Source: Cristatella mucedo
Lineage: Eukaryota > Bryozoa > Phylactolaemata > Cristatellidae
Direction: 5' to 3'
DNA: 17,500 bases
Assembly: GCA_009760855.2 (NCBI GenBank)
Contig: WPIO01000100.1
Span: forward strand, 1-17,500
A program made the position numbers and the translations under genes. Position 1 is the first letter of the stretch. Every line of letters begins with the position of its first letter. This document shows positions 8,150 through 17,469 of this stretch, in pieces. The notes below the pieces were generated by a model, which had not been told where the DNA came from, did no database searches, and saw only the letters and a list, made by a program, of their open reading frames with translations.

Positions 8150-9285
8150 AGTGAGTAGCATGAAAGTAGAATCTCATGATGGCTTGGAAGGATGTAAAAC
8201 TTTTGGGAGTAGAAGAGCAGATGTCGCTGCGTAAGAATTGCGGAAGTGAGTTTCACAGTCTATAACTTGAAGAACAAAAGCGGCTTCTGTCGCAAGCAAC
8301 ATTAAGCGAATGAATAAACAGCAAATCTATTTACTACGGAGGACGTGGGAGCACAAAAAGGTTGAAAAACGTGCACGAGTTCAGCTGGATAGGAAGTAGC
8401 CAAGCCGTGGAGGGCCTTGCGGGTCGCAGTAAGAACTACACTCTGTATCCGTTCGTCAACCGTCAGCCATCATAGCTCTTTCATCAAAAGAGACACGTAG
8501 CCGAACCTCCGGGATTTTCAGCTAGCCTTGCAGCCACATTCATCACCAGCTGCAGTCTAGCGGCTTTTTCGGTGGCACAGCCAAAGTGGAACTGAATACT
8601 CTAGCCGAGACAGAATGCGTGAAGAGAGCTACTTAAATTTTTAGCAAGCAAGCCACCATGGCGGACAGTCACTAATCTTAGATAGGGTATGGACATGATG
8701 GCTGGTCTTCTTAAAGAATTTCCCAAATTCAGCTGTCACAGACGACGCCTAAATTTTGAGCATACGGTGACGGTCGCACAACAGCATGAATTATTGAAAG
8801 AGCAAAGTCTTCTAGTTTAGCCACGAGTCTGGGGTGTCCTGCGAGTAGCAGTTCCGTTTTACCGTCGTTACTATTAAGGAAATTTGCACAGATCCACGAT
8901 CGAAAATGTCTTCGAGGCAAGCATTCAGCTTGTCAGTCGCTTTAGCAAATTTCGATAGTTAAAACGAGGAATACAACTGATTATCGTCAGCATGGAAGCA
9001 ACTGCCGATTCCTGGGCCCACATTACATTTTCCTGAGGCTCAGTATAAATGATCAAAGGTAAAGGACCGAGGACGGACCCTTGTGGAACAGGTTATTGGG
9101 TTGGCGGACGATACCTGACCTCATATCAAACAGATTGAACACGAGTAGACAAGTACAATTTGAACCACCCCAGTGCATCGCCTGCCAGAGCGATCGTTGT
9201 TCGTGCACAATAGTGTCGAAGAACTAAGTGAATATTCTCCAAAAGATTTGAAGTTGATTCGAGCCACAGCTTAACGACTTGAGAC
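8150..9285 (-). pseudogene. RT pseudogene of a second, divergent LINE family
   Basis: On the minus strand the order of blocks is that of a CR1/L2-type RT. A TIVHE block is followed by DALGWFKLYLSTRVQSV after a frameshift (about 9240-9120). Next come VPQGSVLGPLPLIIYT (motif B, about 9095-9045), then NDGKTELLLAGHPRLVAKL and YAQNLGV (8860-8735). The C-terminal region has LWNSLPQFLRSD (about 8260-8220). The motif C aspartates are not clearly preserved. The wording differs markedly from the main family (LNDDKTNLLVMGKP there), so it represents a separate lineage. Stops and frameshifts are frequent. Confidence 0.75.
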
Positions 9286-9317
9286 AGGTTATGGGTGTAT
9301 TTTTTTGTGCCTGATTG

Positions 9318-10860
9318 GGATAATATTATAATTATAATAATAATAATATTGCACTTGATAAAGCGCCCTCAGAGAACTTAATCTCTTTCTAGGCGCTTTA
9401 CATTTGCTGCAAAGTGATATGCAATTGAATAGTAAGTAAAATCATGCTTGAAAAAACAAACAAAGTGAATATGTTTAGGGGTGATATGCACTGGGTCAGC
9501 ATGCAAATGTGGTTAGTGGCAGCATGCACAGTGTCAGCACGCATAAGCACATCAAGGACGAATCACAGAGACCCACTAAATGCTGTCCTAAATAGGTGTG
9601 TTTTTAGGTTCCTTTTAAATGTGGTCAGGTCATGGGATGTTCTGACGCAGGTCGGAAGGAAGTTCCAGGCTTTGGGAGCATACGAGCTGAATGCACGGTC
9701 TCCAAAGGATTTAAGGTTTGTACGAGGTATTTCCTGACTGTTGGATTCCGAAAAGCGGGTGGTACGATGCTTGGCCTGATGGGGTAGTGTATCTGAAAGA
9801 TAGGCTGGAGCCATAGAATGAAGAGACCTAAAAGTGAGCGACAAAACCTTGAAGTCAATCCGTTGCCTCACTGGTAGCCAGTGCAGGTCAGCGAGAAGTG
9901 GAGTAATGTGGCAACTGCGACGCTCACGACAGACAAGCCTAGCTGCAGAGTTTTGCACCAGCTGCAATGGCCTGATCGCACATGCTGGTAGGCTAGTAAG
10001 CAGTGAGTTGCAGAAGTCGAGACGAGATGTCACGAATGCATGGACCAACTTGGACGTGGTATCTTTATCTAAACAAGCCCGAATTTTAGCAATGTTATGA
10101 AGCTGAAAATAGGCAGATTTGACTGTGGAGCTGATGTGGTCGTCTAACGAGAGGTCGCTTTGGAATATGACACCTAGATTTCGAGCTGATTCAACTGGAG
10201 ATATGCTGGCAGAGCCAATTTTGAGGGTCAGCCTTTCCAATCTCTGGATCACACTGGGTTTGCCCATAACTAGTAAGTTAGTTTTATCATCGTTTAGTTT
10301 TATAAAAATAGCTGCCATCCATGTGCGGATGTCATCAATGCATGCAGCTAGTGAGTTTAGAGAATTTGAGGTGCTCGAAGGCTGGGAGGGATCAAAGCAA
10401 AGGTACAACTGAGTGTCATCCGCATAGAAGTGAAAGCCTAGATTGTGCTTGGCAATCACATCAGCAAGAGGCAGAGTATAAACCGTGTAAAGAACCGGAC
10501 CTAGCACGGAGCCCTGAGGTACTCCATATTTTAGAGGTACTTCAGATGATCTTTGTCCATTCACGTCAATACTCTGGAGTCTCCCACTGAGATAGGACCT
10601 GAACCACTGCAGAGCAGTGCCAGTGATGCCCAGGCGAGATGAGAGGCACTCTAGAAGTACTTTGTGATCGATGGTATCAAAAGCTGCCGAAAGATCTAGC
10701 AAAACAAGAAGAGACACTCTACCCATGTCTGCATTGCTAAGTAGGTCGTTGTATACCCGAAGCAATGCTGACTCTGTGGAGTGATTAGCTCTAAAGCCAG
10801 ACTGGAACTTACTATCAAGGTGTGAGGTATATTAGAGTAGTTCATTTAGGAAGGAGCAAA
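9318..10860 (-). mobile_element. Best-preserved L2-type LINE, 5'-truncated
   Basis: The element runs right to left. It begins within the RT domain near 10860 and extends through the RT-containing frame, a 3' UTR of about 0.25 kb (9562-9400), the terminal stem-loop (9399-9360) and an (AAT)n-rich tail (9357-9318). The upstream endonuclease and RT fingers are missing. Protein similarity continues about 30 residues upstream of the first in-frame ATG. A TAA near 10832 interrupts it. The right end abuts an older copy of the same family (10865 onward). I could not see target-site duplications. Confidence 0.9.
9563..10765 (-). CDS. L2-type LINE reverse transcriptase, C-terminal 400 residues
   Basis: It encodes the palm and thumb part of a non-LTR retrotransposon reverse transcriptase, the enzyme that copies element RNA into DNA at a nicked target. 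Visible motifs are: motif A, LLVLLDLSAAFDTIDH (residues about 19-34, catalytic Asp at about 24); motif B, GVPQGSVLGP (81-90); motif C, FYADDTQLY (113-121), with both aspartates present; motif D-like KLNDDKTNLLVMG (156-168); then ESARNLGV. The C-terminal region, with a WLPVRQRI block and an ending of KTHLFRTAFSGSL, is typical of this LINE group. No stop or frameshift occurs over 400 codons, so this copy is young compared with the others. The given start is only the first Met after an upstream TAA; the original ORF2 would begin far upstream with an endonuclease. The truncated product is unlikely to be active on its own. Confidence 0.88.
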   Translation of the reverse strand: MLRVYNDLLSNADMGRVSLLVLLDLSAAFDTIDHKVLLECLSSRLGITGTALQWFRSYLSGRLQSIDVNGQRSSEVPLKYGVPQGSVLGPVLYTVYTLPLADVIAKHNLGFHFYADDTQLYLCFDPSQPSSTSNSLNSLAACIDDIRTWMAAIFIKLNDDKTNLLVMGKPSVIQRLERLTLKIGSASISPVESARNLGVIFQSDLSLDDHISSTVKSAYFQLHNIAKIRACLDKDTTSKLVHAFVTSRLDFCNSLLTSLPACAIRPLQLVQNSAARLVCRERRSCHITPLLADLHWLPVRQRIDFKVLSLTFRSLHSMAPAYLSDTLPHQAKHRTTRFSESNSQEIPRTNLKSFGDRAFSSYAPKAWNFLPTCVRTSHDLTTFKRNLKTHLFRTAFSGSL

Positions 10861-10864
10861 CGAG

Positions 10865-11056
10865 TATGAATAAACCTAAAAGTGTGTGACAAACCTTTAA
10901 GTCGATACGCTTCTTGATGGGGAAACAGTGCAGGTCAGTAAGAAGCAATGTAATTTGGCAATTGTGACTTTAGCGACAGGCAAGCCTGGCTGCAGAGATT
11001 AGAACTAAGTGTAGGCGCCTTACTGCTCAGACAGGAAGATCTTCAGGAAGTGAGTA
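10865..11056 (-). mobile_element. Older L2 copy, left portion
   Basis: It matches the internal coding region equivalent to 9820-10010 of the better copy, with the same order of words (aaacctaaaagtg, cagtgcaggtcag, gacaggcaagcctggctgcagag, ggaagtgag). It stops at 'gaagtgagtag', exactly where the younger L2 (11057-11671) starts. The match resumes at 11672. Confidence 0.72.
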
Positions 11057-11671
11057 GTAATAATTATTATTTTAATAGTACATTTGATAAAGCACCCTTG
11101 GAGAATTCAATGCTTTTCTAGGCGCTTTACAATTGCTGCAAGGGAAGCACGATCGAATGGTTAGCGACAGCATGTTCAACAAACAACACGAATAACACGG
11201 TTAATTATGACATGCACATGGTCGGCGTGCAAATAATAGTTAGTAGCAGAATGCACAGTGTCAGCACGCATAAGCCCATTAGCGACGAATCACAGGGACC
11301 CACTAAATGCTATGTCTTAAAGGTGTGTTTTTAGTTTTTTTTAATATGGTCCATTCAGGAGATGTCGCGACGCAAGTCGGGAGTGAGTTCCGGGCTTTAG
11401 GAGCATACGAACTAACGGCACGGCCTCCAAAGGATGTGAGGTGGTGCAGTGCAGTGCCAGTGATGCCCGGGCGAGATAAGAGGCATGCAGATAAAGATCA
11501 AGATGAACCCGGTGATAGATGATACCAAAAGCTGCCGAAAGATTGAGCAAAACAAGCAGACATACTCTATCCATTTCTGCGTTCCCACGTTGGTCGTTCT
11601 ACACCCTCGCATGTTGTACATGCTGACTCTGTGGTGTGATTAGCTCTAAAACCACACTGAAACTTACTAAC
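11057..11671 (-). mobile_element. Younger, internally deleted L2 nested in an older L2
   Basis: Its 3' tail (taataattattattttaatagt) lies at 11057-11080, followed by the terminal stem-loop (11090-11131). The 3' UTR and the end of the coding region run to about 11440. There the match jumps from the equivalent of 9730 to the equivalent of 10600 in the better copy. It then continues through FRSYLSG-adjacent and motif A sequence to about 11671. About 0.87 kb of the RT core is therefore missing. The copy sits between two contiguous halves of an older L2 in the same orientation. Confidence 0.8.
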
Positions 11672-12330
11672 AAACTTGAGACGGGATGGCTCAACTAAAC
11701 AGGCTCAAATCTTTGCAACTTTGAATAGCTGAAAGTAGGCAGACTAGAGGAAGTGGAGCTTATGCGGTCCTCTAGTGATAGGTCACTTGAGAACAGGTTT
11801 CCCAGTTATTGGGCAGATGCTTGCAGATATATGCTGACCAAGCCTGTTTTGAGAGATAGGTTTTTTAATCTACGAATAGTTTGTCCATCGGTTTGTCCAT
11901 ATCCAGTGAGTTGGTTTAATCATCATTTCATTTGAGAAAGTTTGCTGCCTCCCAAGAACGAATGTCATAAATACATGGTGCAAGACAGTCGAGGTAGGGA
12001 GAGAGGGATAGAGATGGAGAGTGCGACTGGGTGCAAGGCAGAAAATAAAAATATAATTAATTTATGTAGCGCCCTAAGAGAGCTTAATCTCTATTCAGGC
12101 GCTTCGCATATGCCTTTGTGCTCGAGCCCACGACCTCGGCCAGGCCTTGGTCGGGGCGAGCACCTTAACCGCTGGGCCAAACCAGCTCGAATAGATCGAA
12201 GCACAAGTGCAGTTGTGCGTCGTCTGCATAAAAATGAAAGCCTACATGCTGGATGCTGAGCAATTACATCGGCGAGAGAGACGGTATACATTGTCAAAAG
12301 AAACGGTACAAGCACAGATCCATGAGTATG
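11672..12330 (-). mobile_element. Older L2 copy, right portion
   Basis: It begins with 'cttgagacgggatg', equivalent to 'gtcgagacgagatg' at about 10016 of the better copy, only a few bases after where the left portion stops. It then follows the RT coding region to the equivalent of about 10520. It is interrupted at 12043-12195 by a SINE. After the SINE, the YADD-region equivalent (gcgtcgtctgcataaaaatgaaagcc, as two blocks at 12217-12242) is recognisable. There are several indels and stops, so it is a pseudogene. Confidence 0.77.
12043..12195 (-). mobile_element. tRNA-derived SINE with L2-like tail
   Basis: On the minus strand, a head with an A-box-like GGCCCAGCGGTTAAGG (about 12179-12164) and a B-box-like GGTCGTGGGCTCGAGC (about 12136-12121) resembles a tRNA and would supply the internal Pol III promoter. 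A body of about 20 bases follows, then GAAGCGCCTGAATAGAGATT and AAGCTCTCTTAGGGCGC. This tail has the same stem-loop design as the L2 3' end. It finishes in ACATAAATTAATTATATTTT. This is the most complete of three copies and it is inserted in the older L2. Confidence 0.78.
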
Positions 12331-12484
12331 CGCTTATGTAAGATAACACTTTGTGCGGTATAAGTTATCAACTGAATGCTCGCTTTTGTTCGGCTTACGT
12401 GAAGTCTCAAGGTAGAGATACAGTTACCTTTGGTTGCTACACTTTATGGTCGTGTCATTATTTTCACATAGATGTATTCCTATT

Positions 12485-12710
12485 AATAGTAATAATAATA
12501 ATACATTTTTACCGAACTGAATTGGTCCAGCGGTTAAGGTGATGAACAAGGTCTGGCTGAGGTCGTGGGCTAGAGCCCCGAGGCATATGTGAAGCGCCCG
12601 AATAGAGATTAAGTTCTCTTGGGGCTCTACACAAATGAATTATATATAATTATATTTGCTAGAGTGCCCTCGGACAACTCAATCTCTTTCTATGCACTTT
12701 ACATTCAATA
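12485..12710 (-). mobile_element. L2 3' tail split by a SINE
   Basis: The left piece (12485-12511, aataataataatacattttt) is the tail microsatellite. The right piece (12657-12706) is the terminal stem-loop (plus-strand gagtgccctcggacaactc, then aatctctttctatgcac). Together they read as one minus-strand L2 tail. The plus-strand SINE at 12512-12656 lies between them. Confidence 0.7.
12512..12656 (+). mobile_element. tRNA-derived SINE with L2-like tail
   Basis: Its A-box-like segment is TTGGTCCAGCGGTTAAGGTG (12522-12541) and its B-box-like segment is GGTCGTGGGCTAGAGCC (12561-12577). The L2-like tail is GAAGCGCCCGAATAGAGATT, then AAGTTCTCTTGGGGCTC. It ends in an AT-rich tail (ATGAATTATATATAATTAT). 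It is the same family as 12043-12195, in the opposite orientation, with a shorter head spacer. Confidence 0.78.
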
Positions 12711-12839
12711 TACTTCTACCGTCTGCCTATGTCTGTGCGTCAAAACATGCTCGTCAGCGTTTCCTTCTTTCATCTTTCATTCTTCTTTCCTCACCTCCAT
12801 TAGATCCTCATCTCCTCTACTAAATCACTTTCCTCATCT

Positions 12840-13960
12840 CCTTCGGGCCGCCCGCCTGTCTTTAACTTCTCCCTCACCCCCGCCTCCCATTTCGCGCCCG
12901 TCTCCCTTGGTCTACGCCACGGCTTTAATTAACAGGGCGAGCGTATCCGGCCGGGCTGGGCTGGGTCGGGTAGAGTCGGTCGGCAGTCACGTGGGCACTC
13001 GCGCGAAGATCGACGAGAGCGGCAGCAGACGGCCGAGCACCGAGGGCCCGCGAGTCCGAGTCGCTAGAAGCCCGCTAGAGGAGCTGCTGGGAGCTCTTTT
13101 TTGAGCGGCCCCGGAGACTTTCTGCGCCCGCGCGGATTAGCCGAACGCCTCCGCGCTAGACAGTCGACGGCGGCGGCTACCGATAGTAGGTGCCGCGCGA
13201 GGCCGGGGGCTGCACGGCTCGCAGGATTTTATAGCTTCGAAGACAGACTTAATTTGCGTGCGCGCGGGCGTTAATGGAGGCGAGCTCCTCACCACTTAAA
13301 AACGGCTTAATTGCCATCCGCGGTCGTCAATGAGGAAGACCTGAACGCCTCGGCAACGAGCCGCTGTATCGACGGGTGAGCGCGAGCACGCGGAGGCCCA
13401 ACGAGCGGTATCGCTCGCAGCACCGCCTGCCGCCGCGTCGAGCTATCCGCGCCGCGCGGCGTCCGGTCGCCCGACCGAGACGCTGGCGGCGACGCGAAGC
13501 GTGCAGCGACGCGGACCGCGGCGCGCAGACCGCACGCGGCTGCGGCTGCGCAGAGCCGCCGCTCCTACTCAGCTATGCTGGCGCCTGCTGCCGCCGCCAA
13601 AGTGCGGCACGCCTGTACGCCAGGCGCCCGGTGAGCGCCCGCCACTTCGCCGGCGGCCCGGGCTCGGCGCGCAAGCGCGTAGCTACCGCTGTGTGCAGCG
13701 CGTGCCTAGAACGAAACTGTAGCGCCCAGCTACGAGGGAAATAAGTTGTCCTGTGGCGAAAGTGGCGGACGCTGAGTGTGCGGAAAGTCGGGATCGATTC
13801 GCTGTTTATTTCCTGTCCGGAAATTGAGTCGCCAGAAACGACGCGACGCGCGGAAATAACGCGACGGCACCAGGAGAGCCAGTCGCTGGCGGCGGCGGGC
13901 GATTTCTTAGACCGTGGCTTGAGCACAATACCACAGTGCATGCTATTTCTACTAACCCGC
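12840..13960. other. GC-rich, CpG-rich island 2
   Basis: This is a clear CpG-rich block free of L2 and SINE sequence. Long open frames occur on both strands, but their Arg/Ala/Ser-rich products show no domain and I treat them as chance. Several donor-like GTGAGC sites lie on the plus strand (about 13375 and 13631). Promoter-type words are present: CACGTG (about 12989), ATTTTATAG (13226-13234) and several TTAAT cores. It could be a promoter with non-coding first exons. Confidence 0.5.
12924..13313. promoter_or_regulatory. Cluster of homeodomain-type TTAAT words
   Basis: TTTAATTAA (12924-12932), CTTAATTT (13248-13255), TTAATGG (13271-13277) and CTTAATTG (13306-13313) occur as isolated AT-rich words inside otherwise very GC-rich DNA. 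A CACGTG E-box lies between the first two. TAAT cores are typical homeodomain binding sites. The assignment is by motif only. Confidence 0.22.
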
Positions 13961-14035
13961 TTGTTGTGCTGCTTTTCCAGCTTCTCTGAAGTGTCTCGAA
14001 AGAGGGTTAGTTCTCAGGAAATGTTATTCATACTA

Positions 14036-14097
<62 letters not shown>

Positions 14098-14101
14098 ATA
14101 T
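14036..14101. repeat. (TA)n/(TG)n compound microsatellite
   Basis: TA repeats flank a short TG run (about 14057-14067) and tgta units. The plus-strand sequence just before it (aagtgtctcgaaagaggg, then ttagttctcagg) faintly resembles an L2 terminal stem-loop. The repeat may have expanded from an old LINE tail. Confidence 0.92.
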
Positions 14102-14477
14102 CATGTAAAGATCTACTTCTTTCTGCAGCGCTGCACAAATGCTTAATAAACGATGTTATCACTATCATTTTTGCTCTTAATGTGGTTAGATACGAGAGGT
14201 GCAGGAAAACGACAGTCACGGAAATGTGGCGATGAACAGTGAAGTCTTCGAAACAAGAGCGCCACTGACGGCGAAGAAACACGTGAGCTGCTGCCCCAAA
14301 CAAGCGTTCCGGCGACGAAAGAAACGCAATTAACGACCCAGCTCACTTTTACTCTTCGCCTTTTTGTGCTCTCTTGCTTCAGTCTTTTGGCTCTCTCGCA
14401 CTATCTAAATCTGTCGCGCTAGCTTTATCTATATCTCTCCACTCCTTTCTATAAGCCTTGTTTAGTCTTGGCCCAGT
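14102..14477. other. No recognisable gene
   Basis: No coding frame with recognisable features is seen. The minus-strand open frames of 67 and 91 codons that overlap the microsatellite are composed of repeat-encoded residues or have no family motif. Confidence 0.45.
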
Positions 14478-14652
14478 TTTGCATGCTGACCCTGTGCATG
14501 TCACCCCTAACCACGTTATTCATTTTGTATGTTTATCAAGCATGATATTACTCATCGTTCAATTGCATTTCCCTTTGCAGCAAATGTAAAGCGCCTAGAG
14601 AGAGATTGAGTTTTCTGAGGGCGCTTTATTAAGTGCATTATTATTATAATTA
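14478..14652 (+). mobile_element. L2-type LINE 3' end
   Basis: It has plus-strand 3' UTR (gcatgctgaccctgtgcatg, then tcacccctaacca), a segment ending ccctttgcagcaaatg, the terminal stem-loop (taaagcgcctagagagagat, then tgagttttctgagggcgctt) and an ATTATTATTATAATTA tail. It is one of the cleanest tail copies and is useful as a local consensus. Confidence 0.83.
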
Positions 14653-14782
14653 AGGTGCTCGCCTCAACCTAGGTCGTGGTGAGTGTATTTGATGACTGAG
14701 TTCGTGGGATCGAGCCGCATTGCATATGTGAAGCGCCTGAACAGAGAGTATCCTTTGAGAGCTTTACAAATGAGTCATATAT
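14649..14782 (+). mobile_element. 5'-truncated SINE fused to an L2 tail
   Basis: It starts at TTAAGGTGCTCGCC, which is inside the A-box region of the SINE, directly after the (ATT)n tail of the L2 at 14478-14652. It continues through a diverged head with a partial duplication (aggtcgtgg ... gttcgtgggatcgagcc), then the tail GAAGCGCCTGAACAGAGAG and an eroded stem-loop with an ATATATAAT end. The missing first part of the head includes half of the A box. Confidence 0.62.
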
Positions 14783-16078
<1,296 letters not shown>

Positions 16079-16106
16079 TGGCATCGAAGAGCGCTGGCAG
16101 CTTTCG

Positions 16107-16117
16107 CCCCCCCCCCC
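16107..16117 (+). repeat. Run of 11 C
   Basis: A homopolymer C tract lies 31 bases after the (CT)n repeat. Its length is prone to sequencing and replication slippage. Confidence 0.9.
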
Positions 16118-16512
16118 GCTCGCAGCAAGCGATAAAACATTGCTCGCTGTACTGGTTGAACCCGGCTCCGTCCTGGTCGCGGCGGTTCGCGAACGCCTTA
16201 ACGCTGGACCGCAAAGTCACTTCGTGCGGCATCCCAAGATAGCGATCGAGACGATTTTTTTTGTTCATTCTCATTCTGAATCCTTTCAGGGTCGCACCTC
16301 GGCACGTCTTCCTACGACGAGGCCGACAGAGGGCGCGGCCTCGCTCCTAACGAACTGTCGGTCTAGCTCCGAGACGGCCTCCTGCTGTCCAGCGCTCCTT
16401 CCGAGCTAGCGAACCGCTTAGCTTCGCCCGCTCGCGATAGGCGGTTCGCTCTCGTTGGCAGCCCCTTCTGCAGCTCTCTTTACAGTTCTTCGTCTCTCCG
16501 AGCAGACGACTA

Positions 16513-16787
16513 GCTGCGACTTCTAAACCCGCGGCCAAGCGAGCGATTGAGCCGCCAGAATCCGGCGAACCACTGGCGCGGTGCTCCGCTTCGTGGCACA
16601 GGACGGAAGTACACGTCCGAGTCGAAGCTGAGGCCGAGCCCGTCCGCAGAGAAGGCGACATCGCCAACCTCTTCAGTCTCGCGACATCTGCGGCGTTGGC
16701 GGTCTTTGTAAACTCTATTCTCAACTCGGCAGCAGCGTTTCCGATCGTCCCTTAATCTGCCCGCAAGGTTGCGGTGTAAGTCGTGAC
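16513..16787 (-). CDS. Candidate exon, weak
   Basis: On the minus strand an acceptor (gggttcttgtcgcag) precedes a reading frame that stays open for about 91 codons to a TAG at 16512-16510. Part of it reads naturally as protein (EVGDVAFSADGLGLSFDSDV, about 16655-16596) with mostly G/C third positions. The rest is Arg-rich. It begins with two bases of a split codon, which fits a donor ending one base into a codon, as at 17470. No convincing donor is seen, and a second minus frame is open over much of the same DNA, so this is a candidate only. Confidence 0.2.
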
Positions 16788-17339
16788 CTGCGACAAGAAC
16801 CCGGATCCCTACTGATCGCGTCGACCCGCCCTATCGCTCCGGGAGGCCTGCAGTTCCGGTGGCCTTGTCCTGGCCGGTGAAGGTCGTGGCGGCGGTTTGG
16901 CGTGCTGCCGTTTACTAAATCGACGGGAGCGTTTTAACTGCTGCCGGCGTGCGACGGCGTCCCTCGACGGAGAAATGGCACGCCTCGCCGAGGCCGTTCG
17001 ACGAATCGCGTCTCCGATAGCGAGGATAAACTTTCGGGTTGACTCAGCGTGCAGTCGTCACCGAGAGACTGCGACCGGACACTAGGGCCCCCGCACATCC
17101 CAGATTGCATAAACTACTCAAAGCTCCGCCTTTTTATCAGTAACTCCGTTTACTGCTTCGCCGGACGAGTGTCCCGGGGCAGCGGCCCTTGGCGCTGCCT
17201 GCAGCGCCCACCACGCTGCCATCTTTGGGTCTATTCAAAATGCGCGCCGTAGCGCAGCCACCGGCGCAGCTAGGCGTGCGCAGCTTCCGCTCTCAGCTTT
17301 AGCTGCAGGTGCCTTGTCGAGCGCACGATTGCGGGGGCG

Positions 17340-17411
17340 GAGCGTAGCAGAGCGGAGCGGCGGCCCACTCAGAGCGGAGTGGTGCGACTCCACGCCGCAC
17401 CTGCTACGCTC
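17340..17411. repeat. Nested inverted repeat, about 72 bp
   Basis: Outer arms GAGCGTAGCAG (17340-17350) and CTGCTACGCTC (17401-17411) are perfect complements. Inside them lie GCGGCG/CGCCGC (17357-17362 and 17393-17398) and GGAGT/ACTCC (17376-17380 and 17387-17391, 6-nt loop). Together they could fold into one long interrupted hairpin. Confidence 0.6.
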
Positions 17412-17469
17412 TTAGCGGGCTGCCTCGGCCGCAGCCGTCGGTGCTGGGGCAGCTGTCTCGCGCGCTCAC

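Noticed and set aside
12619-13104. 161-codon plus-strand frame
   Set aside because: It begins in the SINE tail, crosses an L2 tail and a pyrimidine-rich stretch, and ends in the CpG island. The product changes composition with each repeat type, which indicates a chance frame.
13376-13941. 122-codon frames on both strands in CpG island 2
   Set aside because: They are Arg/Ala-rich with no motif. Several overlapping frames are open at once, as expected for GC-rich DNA.
13985-14035. Faint L2 terminal stem-loop (aagtgtctcgaaagaggg, then ttagttctcagg)
   Set aside because: The inner part is similar, but the closing GGCGCTTT arm is missing and the TA repeat follows immediately. It is mentioned with the microsatellite but not called.
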